Positions 11,681 to 21,737 of a stretch of DNA of 64,000 nucleotides are shown in pieces (within the stretch, counting starts at the first letter, position 1; every line of letters begins with the position of its first letter). The notes beneath the pieces are model-generated. The model was not told where the DNA came from and did no database searches. It saw nothing but the letters and a program-made list of their open reading frames with translations. Position numbers and translations under genes: made by a program. Source of the DNA: Leishmania martiniquensis (taxonomy: Eukaryota; Euglenozoa; Kinetoplastea; Trypanosomatida; Trypanosomatidae); NCBI RefSeq assembly GCF_017916325.1, contig NC_090146.1, positions 253,001 to 317,000 of the forward strand, read 5' to 3'.

Positions 11681-12124
11681 GGGGGGATGACGTACCCCTG
11701 CGTGCGCGTGGTCTGAGGGGCCGAGTATCTCGCCTGCCTCCTGCCAGTGCGGCGCCGCCTCTGGTGGGTGAGGGGCTGAGGCACCGACGGCGCCGAGGAG
11801 GTCGGAGCGGCGCACCAGTGCTGATGGCGGCGGTGGGGCCCTGGGTGGCGCCGCGCCGGTGCGGCCTGCGACGCCGAGCGCGCCTGCGCTGCCCGCGTGG
11901 TGTGTGGGATGCCAGCGCGACTCTGCCGCCACGGACGCGGCCCTCGCTCTGCCTACTGGTGTGTGAGCACCCTGAGCGATGGCGAGGGGTGAGCGCGCCT
12001 GGCGGCGCTCGACTCTGTGGGTGACCTGCGGAGAGGGGGCGGTGGTGGGCGGAGCTGAGGGCAGAGGCCGTCCTTCCGACGAGCGTGTCTGCGGTGCTGC
12101 TGTGGTGTGGCCTGCGTGTGTGTG
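11681..12124 (+). mobile_element. 444-bp dispersed element, copy 1 (SIDER-like candidate)
   Basis: A GC-rich non-coding block that begins gggggatgacgtacccc and ends gcctgcgtgtgtgtg. The limits are set by the solitary copy at 47202-47645, where homology starts and stops. Length and 3'-UTR position resemble the short degenerate retroposons (SIDER) of Leishmania. I did not confirm the family signature, so the class is an inference. Confidence 0.6.
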
Positions 12125-12264
12125 CGCGCGTGTGTGCTGGTGCTGCGTTGCACGCACGCGATTTCTGGCCGTGCGACGAGGCCGGGGTGCTGTTGGTCGA
12201 TGGCGCGCTCCATCGCTTACGGCTTATTGCTAAGCGACTGTTAACCGACGGCGGAATCGAACCC

Positions 12265-14890
12265 CCATCACGTCTGTCGTTGGGTGGGCGATGATCAATA
12301 GATTAAGTGGTGGTGTAGGTGTTCGCGTTGTTGTATGGATGCACGTTTGCTACAGAGAGTGTGTGTGTGTGTGCCCCGAAGAGTCGCTGGAGAGCGATGG
12401 CATACGTCCTGTGTTTGGGTCTGTCGGCATTGGGCGCGTGGGTGCGCACACATCTTCACGAGGTGGGAAAGAATTTTTTCCAGACTTTCTCTTTGAGCGG
12501 GATCCTCCTTGACTGCAGCGCTGCGTGAGGCAGGCCCGCGGGAGTGGAGCGGAGGGGTTGCCTCTTGCTTTAATGCATATGCGCATATACAGAACGGATG
12601 ATGACCGCGAGGAGGAGTGGGGGCGAGGCGCGGGACGCTCCATGGCTTGAAGGTGCACCGGCCGATAAGCGTGTGGACACTTCAGCTTTGTTGGAGACCC
12701 ACGGTGAAGAGGAGAGCCGCGCGAAGAAGAGGTGAGCTTCGCGCCGTCACAGGTCAGGACGGAAGCGCTCAAGAGAGGAAGCAAAAGGGCTCCGCATAGG
12801 CCGACGGACAGAAACTGGCAGCCGCCGACAGAGTGGAGACAGGGCGCACTGCAGCACGGCGGGGCTGCTCACCTGCGCAAGGCGATGGCGAAAACCACAG
12901 GAAAAAGGAGGCATCGTGGCTTTTCTGAGTGGCGCACCGACCGTAATCCCCCCCAGCGCGCTCTTACCCACCCCTTAATGCCGCCCCGTTTGGCGGCCCA
13001 CATCTACTCTTCTGCCTTTGGCGTTCTACTCCACCTCTCTCTTCCCACCGTCTCGCACGATACCGGACTCTTCACCGTTGTACCGGGGGTCTAACTCCTG
13101 CTGTTCGGACGAGGGGGGTGCCCGTAGTCGGCAGCCTGCCCTCGGGTACGGCTGCGGGCTCTTGTGTGCTGGCAGGCGGCTCTGGGCTGGTGCTGTGCGG
13201 AGGGGACTCGCTGCCATGAGCACGTTGGGACCAGCTCAATGCGTATCCTGCCCATGGTTCGGCGGAAACGCCCGTCCATCCTTGACCCTCCCCCCAGTGC
13301 CCGCCCCCAGGGCGACAGGCTGCGACCCCCTGTGCGCAGGTGCTGCTCTCTGCATGGGCCCCTGCTGCTCAACGCGCCCACCGCTGCCAGAGGCGCGCCC
13401 CTGCGTCCTCCGACTCGCGGCAGCGCTGTGCCTGTCGCGGCGCATGCGGCGGTCCCCGTGCCTTATCGGACGTGGCGGCGGGGCGCAGGCGCGGGAGGGG
13501 CGCATGGGCAGGCTGCAGGGTCTGAGAGGGTCGTGGCTTGGGGCTGGCCGGCCTCCCCCCTCTCCGGCGTGCGCCTGAACCGCCCGCCTGCCACGCGGAC
13601 GACAGTGGCGACCGGGACGGCTGCCGAGCAGGGCACCCAGGCCCGTGTGGCGCAGCGCGTGTGCGAGGGGTGGGTGCGGTGAAGGACAGGACGAGCCCGG
13701 TGGACGCGTGGGCCGTGTCGACGGCAGAGGTGCAGCCCTAGAGGACGAGGGCGCCGCTGCCGTGCATGCAAGGCGTGCGGGCCGTGGCTGTATGCGCGCA
13801 GCTGCGAAGCTGTTCGTGGCGGAGGCGACAGGCTGAGGAGGAGAAGAATGTGCCGTGCGGGCTGCACCACGGAATGTCCTACTGCTTCGTGGGGGTAGGG
13901 CGCTTCGAATCGGCGCGCTGCCTGCCGCGAGCGAAAAAGGGGATGCTGTCACTTCTACGCGTTTGGCTGAGGCGCTTGGTCTCACGGGAGGCCGGGTGAG
14001 CACTGCGCCTTGCCCCCCCTCTCCCATTCCCCTTTCTCACCTGCGCCGGCACCAGTGATGTGTAAAGCGCGTGTGGGCGTAGCATCTGCGGCCCCCTGCT
14101 CCCCGGCACCTCCACACCTCATCCCGCCCCCTCGTCGTCGCGGCTACGTGATTCGGACGAGTGCGTTGCAGGAGCGAAAGGTGGCGCGCGAATAAGCGCG
14201 GGAGATCTCCTCCGCGAACAAGGTGATAGGAAGGGACGGAGCCAACACGAAGGGGAGCGGGCCGGCATGGGGGAAAGCTGTGGCGACCCCGCCTGCCCGC
14301 CCGACTCTCCCTGCCTTTCTGTAAGGCTCCGTGGAGGCGACGCGGGCTGAGCCGTCTTCTATGAGAACGGAGTGCGTTATGCTGCTGCTCGCCTGCTCTG
14401 CCTCTCTGCTTCGCGCCTGGTGGTGCCAGTATGCGACCACACCATACGCTCGCCCCTGGCCGAAGCGCTCGGCGACGGCGCCGGAATGCCAGCCTCGCAG
14501 GTCTGGTGGCGCATTCACCGCGCTGTCGTATGGGCACTGCGCGCCCCTCTGCCCGCAGCCCCATGAAGTGCGCTCTCCTTGCCCCTCCGTGTGCTTCATA
14601 TCTCCATGGTGCGCGTGTGGGTCTGCTTCTCTCTGCGTCGCCCTCTCCCTCCCCTACAGGCACCGGCGCATCGCCCCCTTTTTTCTCCCCCGTTTCTTTG
14701 AAGGAATAGCCTCGACGCTGCCGCTCACAAGCCGCCGGCCCCTCTCAGCGGCTTTTCGCCCTGCGCCGTTCACGAGCGACCAACAGAGCCATCGCTTCTT
14801 CCCTAATTTCCCATAATTTGTTCTGCCCACCCCCTTTCCAGTGCCCTCACGTGCCCCCTGCGCAGTTGGTGCCCCTTACCCACACGCGCA
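12265..14890. repeat. GC-rich non-coding part of unit A
   Basis: About 2.6 kb between the 444-bp element and the transporter splice site, repeated in B (about 18928-21554) and C (about 25090-27717). It includes a TG run near 12360. From about 13080 to 13830 it becomes very GC-rich with little pyrimidine bias, unlike ordinary intergenic DNA of the window. Open frames overlap here in several frames on both strands, which is what GC-rich DNA gives by chance. I see no gene. An old retroposon at 13080-13830 is possible. Confidence 0.5.
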
Positions 14891-14899
14891 CAGCGCCGC

Positions 14900-14948
14900 T
14901 TGCCTTCTCTGTTTGACTCGACCCTCCTTTCTCCGTTCTTTCGCACAG
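14900..14948 (+). promoter_or_regulatory. Candidate spliced-leader acceptor for transporter A
   Basis: A strong C/T tract ends in ctttcgcacAG at 14947-14948, giving a 5' UTR of about 125 bases. The same site is at 21611-21612 in unit B and 27774-27775 in unit C. Confidence 0.6.
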
Positions 14949-15073
14949 CTCGTGGCGACGACGCAGCAGTTAAGAGCTCCCCCTTCGCGGCGGCGACATA
15001 GCGGGAGCTGCGGTCTGGCTGCCCACCGTGTAGCGCGTGCACGCATACGCCGACGTTTACCTGGCTCACAGAC

Positions 15074-17038
15074 ATGCAGGCCAGCGAGAAGGTCGAGGTT
15101 CTCCGTCTGGCGACGGGGCCGCAGAAGCCCGTCAACGAGTACAAGCGGTTCGCATTGCTGGCTCTGGGCTCCTTTGGCTGCATCGTGTGCTCCTTCAGCT
15201 ATGCGTGGAATCTCATCTCTGGCACGATGCAGGAACGGTACGACTTCACACAGCGCGACCTGAGTACGATTGTGACGGTGGGCTTGGCCTTCCAGTACGG
15301 TGTGCTTCCCTACGCCTTTTTGTACGACTTCCTGGGCCCCCTCTCCATCAGCGCCATCGGCACCGTCTACTTCCCGCTCGGCACGCTGCTGCTCGCGCTG
15401 TGCTTCATGGGCAAGATTGAGGGCAGTGTCGTGCGCCTCTCAGTGTTCAACTCCATGATGGCATGCGGATGCACCATGTTTGACCTGACCTCGTGCATCA
15501 CCGTTCTTTCACATTTTCCGACGAACCGCGGCCCTGTGGCGGCGCTACTCAAGACATTCACGGGCCTCGGCGCTGCGATTGTTGCGTGCCTGTACGCCGG
15601 CTTCTTCGACTCAGACCCTCAGAAGCATTTCTTCTTTCTGTTTGCTGTGGGCCTTTTTGTCGGGCTACTGCTCATTGCGTTCATGCGCCTGCCCCCTTAC
15701 CATCTTACGCAGTATGAGGAGCGGAAGTTGCCCGCTGAGGTGAAGGAGCGCCGGCTGGCGACGAAGGCGCAGTACCTGCGCCAGGAGGCGCCGCTCCGCC
15801 GCTTCGTGTGGGGCTACCTCATCCTGATGGTGCTGCTGGTGTTCCTGCCGACGCAGAGCGCTCTCGTGAGCTACCAGAACCTCGACAGGGGTGCCCAACT
15901 CACGTTCGCCATTGTGTGCAGCGTTCTGATACTTGCGTATCTCCTGGTCGCGGCCCCTCTGCCGTTCCTGAACAGCAGCCACATTCCTCTTTTCCACCCT
16001 GTCCGCGCCGAGCGGGCCGACAAGGTTGATGAGTGTGACAGCTTGTCGGAGGATGGGAGCCGGGCGCGAGGCACTGCGCTCGGCAACACCGACGCCCTCG
16101 ATCCGGTGCATATGACTGACATGGCGCAAGGCGCCAGCGCTGACGAAACGACGTCTGACCAGGTGGTGACGTTGGGGGCGTCGGCGCCCGATGAGCCGAC
16201 GGCTGCTGCGAAGGTGCCGGAGGAGACGGAGCTGGACTACCTTGCCCCGCAGTACCAGGGCAGCTTCATCCACAATCTGAGGATGCTGGAGATGTGGGCG
16301 CTGTGGTGGACGTCCTTCGTGACGACGGGCGTGACCTTCGTCATCATTTTCAACTCTGCATTTCTCTTTGCTGCGCTACAGAATGCGCCGGTGGACAGCT
16401 CGCTGCGAACGATGCTGACGGTGCTGAACGGCGTGGGCAGCGCTGTTGGCCGCCTGCTGATGTCCTTCTTCGAGGTGTGGTCACAGAAGCGCAAGGCGGA
16501 GGACCGCATCCCCATTACGGTGTCGGTCTTCTTCTCCTCAGGCTGCGTCATCGTCAGTGTTTTGCTGTTCCTGACGCTGCCTGCCGCTGCGCTGCCGCTG
16601 CCGTACGTGATAGCCGCGATAGGGAACGGCTTCTATAACGGCGTCATGCTGCTGGTCACCCGTACGATCTTTGCGAAGGACCCCGCGAAGCACTACCACT
16701 TCTGCTTCAGCGCACTTGTGGTCAGCGGCGTCGTTTTCAACCGTTTCCTGTACGGTGAGTGGTACACGGTGCAGGCGGAGAAGCAGGGCCGTGGGGATAA
16801 GCTGTGCTACGGCAAGTCGTGCGTGCTGATGCCGCTGCTGGTGATGCTCGGGCTGGCGTGCAGCGCGGTCTTCACGGACATCACGCTGAATTTGCGCTAC
16901 CGCTCGTACTGCAAGAGGGCCTTGGCGGAGCGCGCGCGCCTGCGTGGGGAGGCTGCGGCGGCCAGCGGCGCTGAAAATGACGGCCTGAGCGTCTGCGATG
17001 CTGCAGAGGAGGCAAGCGAGCAGCGCGGCGAGGTTTAA
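15074..17038 (+). CDS. Nodulin-like MFS transporter, tandem copy A (654 aa)
   Basis: An integral membrane transporter of the major facilitator superfamily, nodulin-like branch. Hydrophobic segments lie at about residues 26-48, 63-85, 90-112, 122-146, 157-177, 185-206, 244-266, 275-298, 406-434, 446-468, 481-503, 509-530, 543-560 and 583-605, so 12 or more spans. Between spans 8 and 9 is a hydrophilic acidic loop (about 300-395) that ends in DYLAPQYQ, a motif present in all six paralogues. LNGVGSAVGR (451-460) is the glycine-rich segment typical of nodulin-like proteins. The tail (about 610-654) is charged. Start: the first ATG after a strong acceptor, matching the paralogues' short N termini. 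The substrate is unknown. Leishmania LIR1, described as an MFS/nodulin-like plasma-membrane iron exporter, suggests metal transport as one option. Copy B encodes the same protein. Confidence 0.93.
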   Translation: MQASEKVEVLRLATGPQKPVNEYKRFALLALGSFGCIVCSFSYAWNLISGTMQERYDFTQRDLSTIVTVGLAFQYGVLPYAFLYDFLGPLSISAIGTVYFPLGTLLLALCFMGKIEGSVVRLSVFNSMMACGCTMFDLTSCITVLSHFPTNRGPVAALLKTFTGLGAAIVACLYAGFFDSDPQKHFFFLFAVGLFVGLLLIAFMRLPPYHLTQYEERKLPAEVKERRLATKAQYLRQEAPLRRFVWGYLILMVLLVFLPTQSALVSYQNLDRGAQLTFAIVCSVLILAYLLVAAPLPFLNSSHIPLFHPVRAERADKVDECDSLSEDGSRARGTALGNTDALDPVHMTDMAQGASADETTSDQVVTLGASAPDEPTAAAKVPEETELDYLAPQYQGSFIHNLRMLEMWALWWTSFVTTGVTFVIIFNSAFLFAALQNAPVDSSLRTMLTVLNGVGSAVGRLLMSFFEVWSQKRKAEDRIPITVSVFFSSGCVIVSVLLFLTLPAAALPLPYVIAAIGNGFYNGVMLLVTRTIFAKDPAKHYHFCFSALVVSGVVFNRFLYGEWYTVQAEKQGRGDKLCYGKSCVLMPLLVMLGLACSAVFTDITLNLRYRSYCKRALAERARLRGEAAAASGAENDGLSVCDAAEEASEQRGEV

Positions 17039-17331
17039 TGTGGGGAGAGAGACGACGGGCGTAGCGACCCGAGGGAGGGGCCCCTCTGCGCCATCGCCGC
17101 GAAGGCGCAGACTTATCGGCGCCTGACTGCCAACGCCCGACTGAGGAAATCGTGCATTGGCAAGGGGGGCCCTGCGGTCGCCGCAGCAGTGCGCATGCGC
17201 ACCTTTCCCGGCAATCGCTCGTAGACTCGAGAGGGAGAGAGGGGAGGAGGGATCTCCGTAGGTTCGTTTCTTTGCCCCTCCTCCTCACTCCCGGTCCCTA
17301 TCATGCCGCCGCTCTCGCCTCCTGATGACGA

Positions 17332-17775
17332 GGGGGGATGACGTACCCCTGCGTGCGCGTGGTCTGAGGGGCCGAGTATCTCGCCTGCCTCCTGCCAGTG
17401 CGGCGCCGCCTCTGGTGGGTGAGGGGCTGAGGCACCGACGGCGCCGAGGAGGTCGGAGCGGCGCACCAGTGCTGATGGCGGCGGTGGGGCCCTGGGTGGC
17501 GCCGCGCCGGTGCGGCCTGCGACGCCGAGCGCGCCTGCGCTGCCCGCGTGGTGTGTGGGATGCCAGCGCGACTCTGCCGCCACGGACGCGGCCCTCGCTC
17601 TGCCTACTGGTGTGTGAGCACCCTGAGCGATGGCGAGGGGTGAGCGCGCCTGGCGGCGCTCGACTCTGTGGGTGACCTGCGGAGAGGGGGCGGTGGTGGG
17701 CGGAGCTGAGGGCAGAGGCCGTCCTTCCGACGAGCGTGTCTGCGGTGCTGCTGTGGTGTGGCCTGCGTGTGTGTG
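17332..17775 (+). mobile_element. 444-bp dispersed element, copy 2
   Basis: Same length and, by eye, same sequence as the copies at 11681, 23996, 30158 and 47202. It lies about 290 bases after the stop codon of transporter A, so it is probably in that gene's 3' UTR, where SIDER elements of Leishmania are reported to affect mRNA stability or translation. Confidence 0.6.
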
Positions 17776-17910
17776 CGCGCGTGTGTGCTGGTGCTGCGTT
17801 GCACGCACGCGATTTCTGGCCGTGCGACGAGGCCGGGGTGCTGTTGGTCGATGGCGCGCTCCATCGCTTACGGCTTATTGCTAAGCGACTGTTAACCGAC
17901 GGCGGAATCG

Positions 17911-18418
17911 AAAGAAAAAAAACGCCGAAGAAAACGAAACTGACGACATCTTTTTTCTTCCCGTCCTCCGCTTCTCTCTGTTTCATTTTTGGCCGTGCGC
18001 TCCTTTCGTTGCGGTGCGGCTATTCGTTGAGATTTCGTAGCGTTTTTCTCTTTGAGCGCGCCTGTGTCTCTGTTTATGTGTGCCTTTCCTCTCCCTCCCT
18101 GCCTTTGATTCTTTCTTCTCATCGCAGAAGTCTTTGCGGGTACCCCTGAGAAGTTCAGTTGCTCTCTCTCCCTTTTATTGTATACATGTTTTTTTTAACT
18201 TTACGGCTTGTGACCGTGACGTGCTGTGCAGGTGCTTGTGCTTGTGTGAGTTGCTTTTGTACTGCACTCCAACCTCCTCTCCACTCCTTGAGTCTTTTCC
18301 TTCTTGACCTTTCCTTCTCATGCTTCGTTTTCTATTTTTTTTCATGTCGCGGTGTGTGATCTTTGACTTTTCAACCGTGTGTGGAGGGTCTAGTCAGTCT
18401 TCCGAACCCTCTTAGCCA
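17911..18418 (+). repeat. 502-bp segment, unit B first copy
   Basis: Begins at an A-rich junction (aaagaaaaaaaacgcc) and ends tcttagcca. It differs from its neighbour in A- and T-run lengths at the start (six versus five T near 17951). It contains a C/T tract followed by the AG at 18126-18127, a good trans-splice acceptor. The first ATG after it (18186) opens a 57-codon frame rich in Phe, Leu and Cys that ends at 18359. The pyrimidine bias of the DNA alone could produce such a frame. Confidence 0.85.
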
Positions 18419-18920
18419 GAAAAAACGCCGAAGAAAACGAAACTGACGACATCTTTTTCTTCCCGTCCTCCGCTTCTCTCTGTTTCATTTTTGGCCGTGC
18501 GCTCCTTTCGTTGCGGTGCGGCTATTCGTTGAGATTTCGTAGCGTTTTTCTCTTTGAGCGCGCCTGTGTCTCTGTTTATGTGTGCCTTTCCTCTCCCTCC
18601 CTGCCTTTGATTCTTTCTTCTCATCGCAGAAGTCTTTGCGGGTACCCCTGAGAAGTTCAGTTGCTCTCTCTCCCTTTTATTGTATACATGTTTTTTTTAA
18701 CTTTACGGCTTGTGACCGTGACGTGCTGTGCAGGTGCTTGTGCTTGTGTGAGTTGCTTTTGTACTGCACTCCAACCTCCTCTCCACTCCTTGAGTCTTTT
18801 CCTTCTTGACCTTTCCTTCTCATGCTTCGTTTTCTATTTTTTTTCATGTCGCGGTGTGTGATCTTTGACTTTTCAACCGTGTGTGGAGGGTCTAGTCAGT
18901 CTTCCGAACCCTCTTAGCCA
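18419..18920 (+). repeat. 502-bp segment, unit B second copy
   Basis: Directly follows the first copy, joined at cttagccaga. It ends where unit B returns to the shared sequence (tcggctccccccccatcacg). It carries the same acceptor (about 18628-18629) and the same small frame (18688-18861). Confidence 0.85.
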
Positions 18921-21564
18921 TCGGCTCCCCCCCCATCACGTCTGTCGTTGGGTGGGCGATGATCAATAGATTAAGTGGTGGTGTAGGTGTTCGCGTTGTT
19001 GTATGGATGCACGTTTGCTACAGAGAGTGTGTGTGTGTGTGCCCCGAAGAGTCGCTGGAGAGCGATGGCATACGTCCTGTGTTTGGGTCTGTCGGCATTG
19101 GGCGCGTGGGTGCGCACACATCTTCACGAGGTGGGAAAGAATTTTTTCCAGACTTTCTCTTTGAGCGGGATCCTCCTTGACTGCAGCGCTGCGTGAGGCA
19201 GGCCCGCGGGAGTGGAGCGGAGGGGTTGCCTCTTGCTTTAATGCATATGCGCATATACAGAACGGATGATGACCGCGAGGAGGAGTGGGGGCGAGGCGCG
19301 GGACGCTCCATGGCTTGAAGGTGCACCGGCCGATAAGCGTGTGGACACTTCAGCTTTGTTGGAGACCCACGGTGAAGAGGAGAGCCGCGCGAAGAAGAGG
19401 TGAGCTTCGCGCCGTCACAGGTCAGGACGGAAGCGCTCAAGAGAGGAAGCAAAAGGGCTCCGCATAGGCCGACGGACAGAAACTGGCAGCCGCCGACAGA
19501 GTGGAGACAGGGCGCACTGCAGCACGGCGGGGCTGCTCACCTGCGCAAGGCGATGGCGAAAACCACAGGAAAAAGGAGGCATCGTGGCTTTTCTGAGTGG
19601 CGCACCGACCGTAATCCCCCAGCGCGCTCTTACCCACCCCTTAATGCCGCCCCGTTTGGCGGCCCACATCTACTCTTCTGCCTTTGGCGTTCTACTCCAC
19701 CTCTCTCTTCCCACCGTCTCGCACGATACCGGACTCTTCACCGTTGTACCGGGGGTCTAACTCCTGCTGTTCGGACGAGGGGGGTGCCCGTAGTCGGCAG
19801 CCTGCCCTCGGGTACGGCTGCGGGCTCTTGTGTGCTGGCAGGCGGCTCTGGGCTGGTGCTGTGCGGAGGGGACTCGCTGCCATGAGCACGTTGGGACCAG
19901 CTCAATGCGTATCCTGCCCATGGTTCGGCGGAAACGCCCGTCCATCCTTGACCCTCCCCCCAGTGCCCGCCCCCAGGGCGACAGGCTGCGACCCCCTGTG
20001 CGCAGGTGCTGCTCTCTGCATGGGCCCCTGCTGCTCAACGCGCCCACCGCTGCCAGAGGCGCGCCCCTGCGTCCTCCGACTCGCGGCAGCGCTGTGCCTG
20101 TCGCGGCGCATGCGGCGGTCCCCGTGCCTTATCGGACGTGGCGGCGGGGCGCAGGCGCGGGAGGGGCGCATGGGCAGGCTGCAGGGTCTGAGAGGGTCGT
20201 GGCTTGGGGCTGGCCGGCCTCCCCCCTCTCCGGCGTGCGCCTGAACCGCCCGCCTGCCACGCGGACGACAGTGGCGACCGGGACGGCTGCCGAGCAGGGC
20301 ACCCAGGCCCGTGTGGCGCAGCGCGTGTGCGAGGGGTGGGTGCGGTGAAGGACAGGACGAGCCCGGTGGACGCGTGGGCCGTGTCGACGGCAGAGGTGCA
20401 GCCCTAGAGGACGAGGGCGCCGCTGCCGTGCATGCAAGGCGTGCGGGCCGTGGCTGTATGCGCGCAGCTGCGAAGCTGTTCGTGGCGGAGGCGACAGGCT
20501 GAGGAGGAGAAGAATGTGCCGTGCGGGCTGCACCACGGAATGTCCTACTGCTTCGTGGGGGTAGGGCGCTTCGAATCGGCGCGCTGCCTGCCGCGAGCGA
20601 AAAAGGGGATGCTGTCACTTCTACGCGTTTGGCTGAGGCGCTTGGTCTCACGGGAGGCCGGGTGAGCACTGCGCCTTGCCCCCCCTCTCCCATTCCCCTT
20701 TCTCACCTGCGCCGGCACCAGTGATGTGTAAAGCGCGTGTGGGCGTAGCATCTGCGGCCCCCTGCTCCCCGGCACCTCCACACCTCATCCCGCCCCCTCG
20801 TCGTCGCGGCTACGTGATTCGGACGAGTGCGTTGCAGGAGCGAAAGGTGGCGCGCGAATAAGCGCGGGAGATCTCCTCCGCGAACAAGGTGATAGGAAGG
20901 GACGGAGCCAACACGAAGGGGAGCGGGCCGGCATGGGGGAAAGCTGTGGCGACCCCGCCTGCCCGCCCGACTCTCCCTGCCTTTCTGTAAGGCTCCGTGG
21001 AGGCGACGCGGGCTGAGCCGTCTTCTATGAGAACGGAGTGCGTTATGCTGCTGCTCGCCTGCTCTGCCTCTCTGCTTCGCGCCTGGTGGTGCCAGTATGC
21101 GACCACACCATACGCTCGCCCCTGGCCGAAGCGCTCGGCGACGGCGCCGGAATGCCAGCCTCGCAGGTCTGGTGGCGCATTCACCGCGCTGTCGTATGGG
21201 CACTGCGCGCCCCTCTGCCCGCAGCCCCATGAAGTGCGCTCTCCTTGCCCCTCCGTGTGCTTCATATCTCCATGGTGCGCGTGTGGGTCTGCTTCTCTCT
21301 GCGTCGCCCTCTCCCTCCCCTACAGGCACCGGCGCATCGCCCCCTTTTTCTCCCCGTTTCTTTGAAGGAATAGCCTCGACGCTGCCGCTCACAAGCCGCC
21401 GGCCCCTCTCAGCGGCTTTTCGCCCTGCGCCGTTCACGAGCGACCAACAGAGCCATCGCTTCTTCCCTAATTTCCCATAATTTGTTCTGCCCACCCCCTT
21501 TCCAGTGCCCTCACGTGCCCCCTGCGCAGTTGGTGCCCCTTACCCACACGCGCACAGCGCCGCT

Positions 21565-21612
21565 TGCCTTCTCTGTTTGACTCGACCCTCCTTTCTCCGT
21601 TCTTTCGCACAG
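21565..21612 (+). promoter_or_regulatory. Candidate spliced-leader acceptor for transporter B
   Basis: Same C/T tract and AG (21611-21612) as in unit A, about 125 bases before the start codon. Confidence 0.6.
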
Positions 21613-21737
21613 CTCGTGGCGACGACGCAGCAGTTAAGAGCTCCCCCTTCGCGGCGGCGACATAGCGGGAGCTGCGGTCTGGCTGCCCACCGTGTAGCGC
21701 GTGCACGCATACGCCGACGTTTACCTGGCTCACAGAC

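Larger units (their letters stand above)
11634..17284 (+). repeat. Tandem array unit A (5651 bp)
   Basis: First complete unit of a direct tandem array. It starts at tcactcccgg and recurs at 17285, 23949 and (partly) 30111. In order it contains the 444-bp element, a GC-rich non-coding stretch, a splice acceptor and the 654-residue transporter. Unlike units B to D it has no copy of the 502-bp segment: the bases ggaatcga run directly into acccccatcacg near 12253-12270. Sequence outside the 502-bp difference matches units B and C almost base for base; the only differences noticed are length changes in C or G runs. Confidence 0.93.

Noticed and set aside
12250..12330. tRNA gene on the minus strand suggested by the B-box motif
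   Set aside because: The T-stem has a mismatch, no A box is found at the right distance, and no acceptor or anticodon stem can be drawn.
13236..14663. Long overlapping minus-strand frames in the array units (263 and 208 codons)
   Set aside because: The same DNA is open in several frames on both strands, as expected from high GC content. Low-complexity Arg/Ala/Pro composition and no conserved motif.
17113..17986. Minus-strand frames of 231 and 233 codons across the 444-bp element
   Set aside because: They are antisense to the element, Arg/His/Pro-rich, and end in different flanks in different copies, so no protein is conserved.
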